Shown here piece after piece: positions 24,701-35,400 of a stretch of 64,000 nt of DNA. The position numbers and the translations under genes are program-made. This stretch comes from Colius striatus (Eukaryota; Chordata; Aves; Coliiformes; Coliidae), in the NCBI RefSeq assembly GCF_028858725.1, contig NC_084775.1:15645597-15709596 (forward strand), read 5' to 3'. Below the pieces are notes generated by a model. It did no database searches. It was given only the letters and a program-made list of their open reading frames with translations, and was not told where the DNA came from. The stretch's first letter is position 1, and the number at the start of each line of letters is the position of its first letter.

Positions 24701-25748
24701 TGGCTAAAGTTCGCTCCCAGTCCCACGGGAGTGCATCACAAATAGCTGTGCCTCAGTGTGGGCACCTGGGACCCACGTTTTAGCCTTGAGTGTGGTACTA
24801 ATTATCTCTTTCTGCTTTTCAGAGGCCGTTACTCGAATGCCGACTCCGGCAGTTCAACGCACAGAGCTTTCTGCAGACAGCACCAAAGCTTCACTCCTTT
24901 TCATTTCCATTGCAAGGGCTTTTTTTTCCCCTCCACTCTGCTCTATTTAAAGCAATTTAGTTGTCACTTACTCCAGGTTTTTTTTCCCCTTCACAGAGCT
25001 TTTGTAGCTGAACTTTTGAGCCCTGTGAGGGGCTGAGTGTCCCAGGGAGCTGGGGCTGCTCCACGGGGTCGGGCACCACCGGCTGCACGGCCGAGATGCT
25101 TCCAGGGCTTATTTTAAAACCTGAGCCAGCAGCAAGGGATGCTGTCACAGAGTCACAGCTCCATAAAGAATACAAACCTCCCACCCCAAACGTGCCGATT
25201 TTAATCCTTTTATACACTTTGGACCACGCTGGTTTTCTCTTTGTGATCCCAGAGCTGCTCACACAGCTCTGACCACGCCGGGGAGGGAGTGAATGGAGTC
25301 ACAGGATCATGGAATGATGGAATTGTTTGGAATGGGGGAGGATTTTGAATGAAGAAAGACACCAAACAGAAAAGAGACAGATGTCAGGAGAAGTTGGGTC
25401 AGTCTCTAAACTGCCCTGTCTGGAGAGGAGCGGTTAGAGACAAAGAAAGAAGACAAATGTTGAGTTTTTCAGCATCAGAAGGATGAAAAACAGATCTTTT
25501 CTCCTCAAGGAGCCTGAACTAACGGCCGTGGTGTCCTTACCCCCTCCGTTCTGGTAGCAGATGTAAGGGAACCGCCAGACGTTGCCCAGATCCACGGCGA
25601 ATCCGATGACCGAGAGCAGGAAATCCATCTTCTTGCTCCACTTGTCCCTGGGCTGGGTTTGTGGCCGCGGGGGCGCGGGGCCGGCCGTGGGACCCGGCTG
25701 CGGGGCCGTGTGGTGCCGGGGAGGGCTGGGGCAGGGCTGCTCTGCCAT
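18765..25748 (-). CDS. SLC6A4-like: Serotonin-transporter-like SLC6 monoamine transporter (SLC6A4 ohnolog candidate)
   Basis: Thirteen minus-strand coding exons: 25541-25748, 23866-24000, 23535-23754, 23152-23290, 22734-22868, 21977-22080, 21670-21797, 21427-21539, 21004-21135, 20768-20867, 20549-20649, 19298-19465, 18765-18845. All are GT-AG and in phase, giving 587 residues. The family fold has twelve helices and couples Na+ and Cl- to monoamine uptake at the plasma membrane. Seen: helix 1 [13 protein letters not shown] with the amine-binding Asp53; extracellular loop 2 with Cys155/Cys164 (disulfide pair) and N-glycosylation sites NVT172 and NSS177; helix 6 [11 protein letters not shown]; helix 8 LGLDSTFGG. 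The N-terminus is short (42 residues before helix 1, against about 80 in human SLC6A4) and Pro-rich. The tail is short and divergent ([10 protein letters not shown]...). The ATG sits in a caggATGg context. The exon 7 donor (gtttgc) is weak. Best match is SLC6A4; SLC6A2 and SLC6A3 fit less well. No disabling change is seen. Confidence 0.92.
25290..25345 (-). mobile_element. CR1-like LINE 3'-end fragment in transporter intron 1
   Basis: The + strand reads cacaggatcatggaatgatgg and then a ttgtttggaatggggg-type segment. This resembles the reverse complement of an avian CR1 3' tail (atcatagaatggtttgggttgg). The fragment is short and diverged. It suggests an old insertion on the - strand. Confidence 0.45.
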
Positions 25749-26790
25749 CCTGCTGCCCCGGCGAGTCCTGCCGGATTCAGGCTCAGCAACTTGGGCAAGG
25801 GAAGGATTTTTCTGTTGCTGATGACAGATCCGAGGAGGGGAGGGTCAGGCTGCCTGCGCTTCCCCACCTCCCGCTGGAAACCCACAGCGTGGAGAGCAGC
25901 AGCACAGAAACCCATCCCCTGATCAAAGGCAGGAGCGGGGACGGCAGTTTGCTGAGCCCGGGGCTGAGGTGTGGGGATCAGCCTCACTGCTCGGGGTTCT
26001 GTCCCCTCTGCTCCCTGGGTCTGCACCCAGCAGCTGCATTTTGGGGTTGGGGTGGGATTGGTGGGACAGAACCGTATCTGCACGTGGAGCTGTTGCTCCT
26101 TCCTTCTGAGAAACAGTTATTTCTTTCTCCTTGGTGTGTTTTGCAGTGACTGTGAGTGACACCAGAGCTGCTCATTCCTGCAGAGCCAGCAGGGCCTAGA
26201 AATGCTCCCTGGCCAGGAGGCAAGTGCAGGGCCCTCGCTGTGAGCCCACCATGGGCTGGCTCATCTCTGGGTGCTGCTGGCAGCCACTGCTGCTGGTGCA
26301 GAGCTGCCCAGCCCGAGCCATCCTGCATCATCCCTGTGGGCTCGCTGGGTCTTTCCAGCACAGGGGTGAGACTTGTTGCAAATAAGCCACTTGAAAGTGA
26401 AATACCTTTTGCAGCTCAGATGTGCTCAGGGAGGGGACAGCAGTGTACCCAAACCCATTGCTCTCTTTGTTTTGACAGTCCCTTGCCCAGGGCCACTGGG
26501 TGTTCCCAAGGCTCCAGGGTGCTCCCAAGGCTCCAGGGTGCTCCAGCACCGGCTTTTGCAGACACCCTCATCTGTAATTAAAAGAAACCACACAAGAGAT
26601 CAAACCAAAGGAGCAGCAGTTCTTGGGGCCGTGGTTAGTGGGTTGCTGTGACGACGTGACGCAGCTGCCAGTGTCTGCCCAGCATGGGAAACCTCTGGAC
26701 ACTGTTAATCCTTCAGGCACACACACACAGACACCTGGACACGTCCCCCTGCAAGCACGTGGTGCTTTTTGGTGTGTCTGGCTCTGGCTG
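25749..26790. other. Upstream region of the SLC6A4-like gene
   Basis: No coding exon is recognised. The first few hundred bases probably hold the 5' UTR and promoter of the minus-strand transporter, possibly with a noncoding first exon that I cannot place. A tandem pair of gctccagggtgctcccaag-like units lies near 26510-26540, and a short CA-rich tract near 26718-26732. Confidence 0.4.
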
Positions 26791-26793
26791 CTG

Positions 26794-27651
26794 GGGCTGT
26801 TGGAGCAGAGCAGCTCAGGGGCTGATGCTGAGGGGCTGTTGGAGCAGAGCAGCTCAGGGGCTGATGCTGGGGGGCTGTTGGAGCAGAGCAGCTCAGGGGC
26901 TGATGCTGGGGGGCTGTTGGAGCAGAGCAGCTCAGGGGCTGATGCTGGGGGGCTGTTGGAGCAGAGCAGCTCAGGGGCTGATGCTGGGGGGCTGTTGGAG
27001 CAGAGCAGCTCAGGGGCTGATGCTGGGGGGCTGTTGGAGCAGAGCAGCTCAGGGGCTGATGCTGAGGGGCTGTTGGAGCAGAGCAGCTCAGGGGCTGATG
27101 CTGGGGGGCTGTTGGAGCAGAGCAGCTCAGGGGCTGATGCTGAGGGGCTGTTGGAGCAGAGCAGCTCAGGGGCTGATGCTGGGGGGCTGTTGGAGCAGAG
27201 CAGCTCAGGGGCTGATGCTGGGGGGCTGTTGGAGCAGAGCAGCTCAGGGGCTGATGCTGGGGGGCTGTTGGAGCAGAGCAGCTCAGGGGCTGATGCTGGG
27301 GGGCTGTTGGAGCAGAGCAGCTCAGGGGCTGATGCTGAGGGGCTGTTGGAGCAGAGCAGCTCAGGGGCTGATGCTGGGGGGCTGTTGGAGCAGAGCAGCT
27401 CAGGGGCTGATGCTGAGGGGCTGTTGGAGCAGAGCAGCTCAGGGGCTGATGCTGGGGGGCTGTTGGAGCAGAGCAGCTCAGGGGCTGATGCTGGGGGGCT
27501 GTTGGAGCAGAGCAGCTCAGGGGCTGATGCTGGGGGGCTGTTGGAGCAGAGCAGCTCAGGGGCTGATGCTGGGGGGCTGTTGGAGCAGGGCAGCTCAGGG
27601 GCTGATGCTGGGGGGCTGTTGGAGCAGAGCAGCTCAGGGGCTGATGCTGGT
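26794..27651. repeat. 39-bp minisatellite, 22 copies, with a 7-unit higher-order repeat
   Basis: Twenty-two head-to-tail units of exactly 39 bp span 858 bases. They are nearly identical: the main variation is one A/G site near the unit end (gctgagggg or gctgggggg), plus one agc-to-ggc change in unit 21. Using E for the A variant and G for the G variant, the order is EGGGGGEGEGGGGEGEGGGGGG. Units 7-13 and 14-20 share the same EGEGGGG pattern, a 273-bp second-order repeat. Because 39 is divisible by three, long open frames run through it on both strands. I regard these as by-products, since no start, splice or homology supports a protein. Confidence 0.97.
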
Positions 27652-30600
27652 CCCACTGCCCTGCTTGGCTGCAGCAAGGAGGGCAGGATGGGCCATGCCT
27701 TGGTGTGTTCTGTCCAGGCTTCTCCCTCTCTGCTTGTGGAATTAATGTTCCTTTTAAAACCTCCCACTGGAAAATCCAAACATGTTCTGCTCGTGGGGTT
27801 TTGAGGAGTGAGTGGTTACAGCTCTCTGCATGTGCTTTTGTCTGAACAAACTGGTTTAGCTGGGGGTGTGGGGTGATCCCAGGCACTGTGCCCTGCGCTG
27901 GGTGAGGAGTGAGAGGAGGTTGAAAGTCCTGTCATGGCCAGGAAGAACCCTCCACATGCACATGGCCCTGCCAGGCTTTGCTGGAGTGGCTCTCTCCCGA
28001 GCTGAGGCTCAGCACACAGGTGAGGGACAATTAATCTCCTGTGGGTTTATATGGGATTTGTGTCACTCAAAGCCGTGCATGTCAGCCACAGTCCTTAGCA
28101 CACGGCTCTGGGTGCAATTAGAGACATGACTGTGCTCGGCTGTGGGGGCTGGCACAGGGGCTGCAGCTCTCCCGTGCTTAGGGATGAAGGGGAGGAATCC
28201 CCTTTGCCAGCACAATCCGTCTGAGGAGCGTGCTGGGGGGAGCAGGGTTTAAATCCCCCTGATCAAGGACCATCTTAAGAGCACAAATGACAGAACAGAG
28301 GCAGCTGGAGCCATAGCAACTGTAAAATAATAATAGCAATAGCTCCTTCTCTGTAGCTGACCCTTCCTTTCTGTGTGTGGTTTACATGCAACAGCTCAGT
28401 GTGCCAAGTGTGGGGAAGCCTCAGCACATGGGCTCAGAGTCACTGCCAGCCCTGGCAGGGGGTGTGGGCTGTGCTGGTGGGGTGGGAGAGGAGGTCTGTG
28501 ATGATCTGTGGTGGTCTGTGGGGAGCAAGACCCCTGCAGCATCCCTCAGTATGAGGTGCTGGGCTAAGGCCACTTCCCAGGTGTGATGCATCTTTTTAAA
28601 ACAGGTATCTTTTTAACCCCAAGCTGTTTGCCCTCCTGGAGAACCTCTTGTTTTCCCCACACTGACCTTTGCACTTACACAAGGTGGGCTTTGTGCTTGG
28701 ACCTGGGGCAGAGCTTCGTCCATCACCTGAGATTCCATGAGAAGCGTTTCAGACAGGAGGCTGCGGAGGCTCTGCAGCATTTGAAACAACACAGAGCTGA
28801 AGCCAGGGCTGTTGGATCCAGGGGCTCACTCTGGCAGTCAGCTGGGCCAGTGTTGCTGCCTGGACAGCTGCAGCATCACGCTCAGACGGACTCTGTGCGT
28901 TCCCTCATCACTTTGGTTTTGCTTTTCCTTGTTCTCTTTCCTCAAGGCATGAATCGCTTCAGGTTTAAAATGCAGAGTTTAAATCTAGCTCAAATGGGAT
29001 TTGATTTTCAGTTTCCATCGACTTACAAGCTGTCTCTAAACAGTTCCCTCATTTGATTAGCAGATTGCTTTTATCCTACCTGCTCATCCATGCAATGAAA
29101 TGCACAGGAGTGAGCTGTGGTCTTAAAACAACTGCCCTGTCTGAGCCACAGAGGCAGCAGTGGAGAGTTTAATTTCATTAGCATGATACTGAGAGATGTA
29201 ACTTAATTGCATCAAGTATAGATCAACGTGCTCCCATTTAAGCTCTCCAGCCTTTAGAAAGCAGGGGCCAGCTGTCTCCCACCCAGCTTTAATCCAGAGA
29301 GGAAAAGACCCACGAGGCTTGTGGAGAGCTTGTCCCTGTGCTTATTTAGGAAGGTAACAAATCAGTAAAAGCTCCCACCCTCCTATAGCACTGTTGTTCC
29401 TGGATCCAGGCAAGGAGCCAGGCAAACCCCTCACCATCCCTCTCAGGTGGTGTGAGCGCTGCCTGGTTTGTGCACGGTCCCAGCGCCAGCCCTGGCCCTC
29501 GCTGGGCTGGTTGTGCTGGATGCTGCTCACCCCGGGCAGTGCACCTGGAGCATGCAGAGACTGACAGCACTGCACATTGTGCTAAAGCAGCAACGGGTCA
29601 GCAGCAGGAGCGGAAATGATGGGTTTGGCCCTGGGGCTTCCCTCTGCCAGCGCTTGGGTCAAGCTCAGCAGGTGCTCATCGCTCCCCGAGCTCGGCACAG
29701 CCCCGGAGGAGTGAGGGTCCTGCTGGCACAGGGGGAGCCAGGCAGCTCTTGTCCTGGGTGCTATAAAAGCTACTTGGGCTCACCTTGGCCCTTCGAGTGA
29801 GTGGCGTTGGTTTGTTTGTTGGGAAGGGCCCTTTTAGGGTTGGACAGACTCACTGTCCCGACTGAGGCGCCACACGGAACAATTCCTGTGTCCCCTGCCA
29901 GTCCAGAGGCACGTCCGTGTCTCCAATGTCACTTTCATGACAGCAAAAGTGAGAAACGGGCAAGGGAATCTCGAGGCCAAGCTCAAGGCTGTGTCAGGCA
30001 GCCCAGGCTCTCCTGGCTGGCAGATGCTGTTGGTTTGGGGCAGACAGTCTCATCCAGGGCTGGAGAAGCTTTACAGGGAGCAGAGCTGAGCGAGGTGCCG
30101 TGTGACACGTCCATGCTGTGCCCTGGCTCCCTGGGAACCTGACACCTTCTCATTTCAGCATCAGGGTGTGTGCAGAGCCACAGCTCCACGCCGTCCCCCG
30201 AGAGCACGGGGCCAGGGGAGAGGGTTTGCTGCCTCTGCCCTCAGTAATTGCATCTATGCTGCTATCTGGCAGTGCTCCTACATGGTGTTTTATGAGGCTG
30301 TGGTGCCTTCATTATGAGTGTTTATCAGCCTGTCTTAATTGCCCCTTCAAGACTGTAGGGCCTGTGGTCATCAATAAACAACAGGCAGGGCTGCAGAGCG
30401 GCTGAGCTCATAGGAGCTGTGTTGGCTGTGTGAGCACAGCACGAATGCTGCCTGAGCGTGTGGGTCCCAGCTCAGACACAAAATGCTCCTGCCCCTTCGC
30501 TCCTTCTCCTCCCACCCCGCCTTGGGAGGCAAGAGATGGTTCATGGATCCCTGTGCCACTCACAGGGAGCCCAGCCCGAGGCCAGGGGTGACCAGAGCCA

Positions 30601-31080
30601 CGCCAGCACTGAGCGGCTGCAGACGGGAGCTGCGGCCCCCGGAGCTGCCCCGGTGACATCCCACAGCCCCGTGTCGGGGTCAGCACTCACACCCCCAGCC
30701 GGCCCTGCTGCTGCCGCTCAGCTCGTGCTGCCACCACCTCTGTTCACAGGGTGCTTGGCAAGCAAATCAACAGCGCAAACAGTGTACAAGGAAACAGCCT
30801 TTCTGTACGCAGATACGGCACAGGCGTGCCCCTGGCCCGGTGGTGAAGTACAGAAGGGGCTGTTCTGATGAACCCGAGTGCTGAGCTGCCTCCCGGCCTC
30901 CTGGCAGACACAAGCCCGGCGTGCGTGGCTGAGGGGGGCATCGGGACCACGGCTCCTGCCTCCGGGGCCAGGGAGCAGCAGCGTGCAGTGACAGGCAGCG
31001 CATGAGCCGTGCCCAGGGCTGGCGGGGAGGCGGCAGCAGGGTGGGAGCTTCCGTGCCCTCTGTGCTGGGACCGAGTCGCT
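27652..31080. other. Intergenic region between the transporter and SGSM1
   Basis: No gene is recognised. Composition alternates between GC-rich sequence and AT-richer islands near 28900-29235 and 30240-30390. The latter contain TAATT/ATTA cores and could be regulatory. The many short open frames have no family resemblance that I can see. Confidence 0.5.
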
Positions 31081-31087
31081 ACCCGAG

Positions 31088-31445
31088 CCAGGGCAGCCGG
31101 GGCCGTGCCGGGCCGTGCCGATGCCGTGCCAGGGCAGCCGGGGCCGTGCCGGGCCGTGCCGGGGCCGTGCCGATGCCATGCCGGGGCAGCCGGGGCCGTG
31201 CCGGGCCGTGCCGGGGCAGCCGGGGCCGTGCCGGGCCGTGCCGGGCCGTGCCGGGCCGTGCCGATGCCGTGCCAGGGCAGCCGGGGCCGTGCCAGGCCGT
31301 GCCGATGCCGTGCCAGGGCAGCCGGGGCCGTGCCGGGCCGTGCCGGGGCAGCCGGGGCCGTGCCGATGCCGTGCCAGGGCCGTGCCGGGCCGTGCCGATG
31401 CCGTGCCGGGCCGTGCCAGGCCGTGCCGGGCCGTGCCGGGCCGTG
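31088..31445. repeat. GC-rich minisatellite built from GCCGTGCCGG-type units
   Basis: About 360 bases are made of shuffled short blocks: ccgtgccggg, ccgatgccgtgcc and ggcagccgggg. The basic step is about ten bases, and blocks combine into irregular longer units. It lies about 670 bases upstream of the SGSM1 start codon at the edge of its CpG island. Long open frames exist on both strands (Arg/Gly/Pro/Ala-rich) but are a consequence of the repeat. Confidence 0.9.
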
Positions 31446-31639
31446 TGCTGCCGGCGGTGAGGCCGAGCGCTGTGTCTGAGCGCCGCTGCCCCCACGCTAA
31501 TGCGGTTGGTAGTTATTGGAAACTGGACTGCGAAGGAGCCGGGATCCCGTTTCTATGGAAATCTCCTGGACCAGCCAAGGCAGGAAAAGCCCAGAGGATA
31601 ACGCTAGCGGGAGCTGCCAGGCAGGGCCGTCTTTGAAGG

Positions 31640-32460
31640 GGCTGTGAATTCGCTGCGTGAACAGCTCTCAGCTCCTCTATCACCTCCGCGGTGTGCAGGA
31701 GCCCGCAGGAGCCGCGCGTGGCTGCGGGGACGTTGTCGCTTCACAGCTCCGTGTCAGTGCCGGAGCTCCCCCGCACCGTGCCCCGAGCAGCCCCACGTGC
31801 GGGGTCACAGCGGGGGCTCCGCCGGGCTGCGGCCGGCCCCGGGCACCTCACCACACCGCGGGGTACCGGGGCGGCCGGCCCGGGGGTGCCGGGGAGCTCG
31901 GGGTTGTCCTCGCTGCGGGAGAGGCCGAGGCCCCGGCCGGCCCGGGGGTGGGGGAAAGGGCCGCAGCCGCTCGCCCGGCGGCGCCCGCGGATTGGCGGCG
32001 GCGGCGGCTCCGCCTCGGCGGGCGCGGCCCGGTGTGTCCGGAGCGGAGCGGAGAGGAGCGGAGCGAGCCGCCGCCACTCTGCCGGCACTGCGGAGCGGAG
32101 CAGCGCGGCCATGGCGGCGGCGCCGGCGGGTGGGTAGGGCGGGCAGGGCGGGCGGCGGGGCCGGGGGCCGGAGCGGAGCGGGGCGCGCTAATGGGCCTCT
32201 CCCTCTTCTCCCCACAGAAGCGGAGACCCGGCAGCGGCTGCTGCGCACCGTCAAGAAGGAGGTGGGTGCGGGAGCGGCCCCGTTTCCCCCCCCGCCCCGG
32301 CCCTCGTCTCGGCTCGGTGACCCCGGGCTCGCCCGCCCGAGCATCGCGCTGGCCGCCGCCGGTGCTGCCGCGGCCAATTTAACGGTGTCCCCTCCCCAGA
32401 AATCCCAAACCCCTACCCGAGCAGGGCTGCGGCTGGGAGCGTGAGCCCGGGCCGGGCGGG
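31640..32460 (+). promoter_or_regulatory. CpG-island promoter of SGSM1
   Basis: This block is very CpG-rich and surrounds the first two coding exons of SGSM1. A run of gagcgg-type units at about 32040-32100 precedes the ATG at 32111. There is no TATA box. The transcription start is probably between about 31700 and 32100 but cannot be fixed from sequence. Confidence 0.7.
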
Positions 32461-35400
32461 CTGCAGCCGCCGGCTGCCCGGTGCCAGCGTGCGCCCGGCA
32501 GCATCCCGCAGCACCGGGCAATTTCGGTACCCCCGTGTCCTGTGCCTTTGGAGAATTGCCTCTGGCTGGTGGCAGAGCCGTTCTCACAAGTTGTGATTTT
32601 CCACAGGGAAAAGGGGGCTGCTCAGCCCGGGAGCGGGATGGGACGAAGTTCTGGCAGCAGGGTGCCCTTCGCTGGGCACAGGGGAGCCGGGGCTGCAGAC
32701 AGGGCTGCGGGCAGCTGCCAGCGGGGGAGTGGGGACCCTGCACATGTGTGTCTGTGTGTGCAGTGCAAAGCGATGGCCTTTTGCAGCTACTTGCTCTGAT
32801 CTCTCTTCTCGGGCATCTTTAACTCTTGATTGGTCTATACTGTGTTTTGCACTGAGCTGCCTCAAGCTCCTGTGTGTGCAGGGCTTAGTGTTTATAATAA
32901 CGTGTGTAGCATTAACAGGGTGAGCTGTCGGTGCATCGAGACGCAGAGCTGAGAGTCCCGCGGCTCTGCCACGTAGTTCATGTGCTGCTGGTGGTGGAGG
33001 TGGGCTGTGTGGGCTGGCAGAGCCCTCTGAGCCACCCCTTCCAGGCTGCTCAATGTCACGGCACCCCTTGCATGGGAACCTGGGCTCGCTGTGCTGCGTG
33101 CTGGAGTGCTGGGTCGCTGGGAGCTGTTGTTACCTCCTGCCTGTGGTCTGTCCCTGCAGGTCACCTCCCCTGGGATTTTGGAGTGTGATGATGTTTCTGC
33201 TCTTAGGAACATCGTGATATCCAGCTTACAGGGTCTGGAAAGTGCAACATCCCTGCTGGAGACACTGCTCGGAGTAGGGTGAACAAAACCCAGGGGTGGT
33301 AGGTCAGGGGAGGCTGGCAATGCAGTGTGGCTCTTCATCCAGGCCACTTCCCACCGCTGTGCCGGGTGTGGTGGTAAGGAATACTACTTGTTGCCTTGGC
33401 AACAGCTATTAAACCAGAAAAAGGCTATGACATTTATTTAGCATCGTGGATAAAGCTGACATCTCATTATTACCGTCTGTCTGCGACTCCTCCTGAGTGG
33501 AGAGAGGCAAAACAGCAGACTGCACATCGACTGCTGCAGCAGGATGGGAGGCAGGAGCTGCCCATCCCAGCCCTTCCAGAGCTGCTGTGGCCTGTGCAGG
33601 TGTCGCTGCACTCCAGCATCTCCCGTGCTGGCCTTTGGTTACTGGGCTTCTCACCCTCTGCTCTTCCTCCAGGGCCTTGAGGAAAGTACAGCTTGTGCCT
33701 AAGGGAGGAGAGCTGAGGGTTGTGATGTGCCCTTCTGGTGAAATCAACATATTGTACTGAAGGAGGGGGGTGGTGTGTGGGGAAAGCCCTCTGCCTCGGT
33801 GAGATGCCACCAGCCAATGCATCGGGCTGCTGTACTGCAGCTGTTTGACACACTCTGGGATCTCTGCAGGAGCCCTTTCACTGTGCTGACGCAGAGCAGA
33901 GGGCTTTTTCTGGTGGTCTCATCGCTCTGGGCTCTGCCCTGGGACATGGGTGCAGATGTGGGTTCTTTGCCTGCACAGGCACGGGGTGGTTGGGCTTTCC
34001 TTCAGCATTCTCTCAGCTTAGTGCCCTCTGGAAGTGCTGGGATGTGTCAGGGCCCTTGCCTGGTGAGGTGGAGCTGTCTGTGCACAGCCACACAGCTGGG
34101 GAGTTCTGTGGCAGACCCATGCCCTGTGCTCTCCCCACCTGGGCTTTGCTGTCGTAGGATTTCTAAAAGCCTGGGCAGACACAACACCATTGGTGATGCA
34201 GTTAATTATTTAGCAGCATCCCTGAAGCTGGGAGCTGGTGGGGCATTCTTTTGCCTGTTGCTCCCTGCTCATTAAGCCTGCTTTGCTCCCGCTTTGGTTT
34301 TTGATTCCTAAGTTTGGAGCTTGGGCAGACTCCAGGGAGCAGTAGGAAGGATCAGCTGCAGAGATCTCCTTTGTTTTTTCCCCACTCTTGGAACTTTTAG
34401 CTTTCACAAAACCCGTCCCCTGTGATCTGCTGGAGCCCTAAGTGCAGGTGAGCTCCACTGAGGCTGGGGACAGCCATGGCCTGTACTTGGGAAGCCACAT
34501 CACCTCTGTCATCCCAGTGTGACAGCTGAGCAAGGTACTGTGCAGACAGGGGCTGGGTAGAGAAGGGACATGAGCAGTAAATAGTAACTCAAAGCTACCC
34601 AAAGCACCACAGGGAGCAAATGGACTTTGATATTCGGTTGTTGCTATGCTTAATGCATTTTCATTTTGAAGAAGTCCTACTCTGGTGGGTTTACAGGTTG
34701 AAATGAGGGATGCTGTCCTTGTCTTCTTCTTGTTTTCTTATTATATGGTCATAATTAATCGAACTAAACCTGTAAGCTGCAAAACTGAGTGTTGGCCAGC
34801 AGACTGCAAGGGAATGAATGCAGGTATGGCTGCCTGAGGAGCCCTGTGTCCTGTTGGGAAGGATAACACAGTCTTCTCTGATTTTTTTAGAGCTTTTATC
34901 ACATGGGATGAGGTTTCCCAGAGCCTGAAATATCCAGGTTTAAAAGGATGTTGGATTTTCTACTAAATGCATTCTTCTTGCCACCCTGCTCCTCCCTTTC
35001 TTTTGCAAGTTTCAGTTTCAGTAGAGGAGGATCCTGTGGTAGGGTTCTGACTCCCTCCAGGTAGCTGTATTGCATCCATGAATAGATGTGGAAGCAGCTG
35101 TTCCCTGTGAAATACAGCCCCTGCTATACTGTGCCTGGGAAATTAGTTGTGTGAAAAGCTGAATGGGTATGAAAGTAAACAGCTGTCTGGCTTATTCTTC
35201 TGCAAAAACTTAGCTGGTGTTTAGCTTGCCACTCAGCCAGCAGCTTTATGTCTTTACCTGGCAGTGAGTGCTGTGCCTTGTTGAACGTTTTGCTGCCTGT
35301 TCTTGGAGCCTTTTACAGTGTTGGTGACTGACCACAGCCTGCTCACTTGCTGATGTCCCACGGCCCTCACCTCATAGGTTATTTATTTGCTGGTTGTCAC

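Noticed and set aside
18765-25748. Assignment of the transporter as SLC6A2 or SLC6A3 (noradrenaline or dopamine transporter)
   Set aside because: Single residues such as Phe50 and Val127 match those, but helix 8 (DSTF), loop 2 (PW-SC-N-WNT-C-TNYF) and most of the chain follow SLC6A4.
18765-25748. The transporter as a pseudogene
   Set aside because: All 13 exons are in phase with GT-AG sites, key residues are present, and no internal stop was found. Only one donor (gtttgc) is weak.
26794-27651. CRISPR array
   Set aside because: Units are directly adjacent with no unique spacers, and the context is a vertebrate genome.
26568-27886. Four open frames of about 350-400 codons on both strands through the 39-bp array
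   Set aside because: The unit length is a multiple of three and has no stop in these frames, so open frames arise automatically. There is no family resemblance, splice partner or distinct start.
28583-29056. 157-codon open frame between the transporter and SGSM1
   Set aside because: Composition is ordinary intergenic, and there is no domain, promoter or splice support.
31002-31636. Arg/Gly/Pro-rich open frames on both strands upstream of SGSM1
   Set aside because: They are produced by the GC-rich minisatellite, where stop codons are rare. No homology or conserved start is seen.
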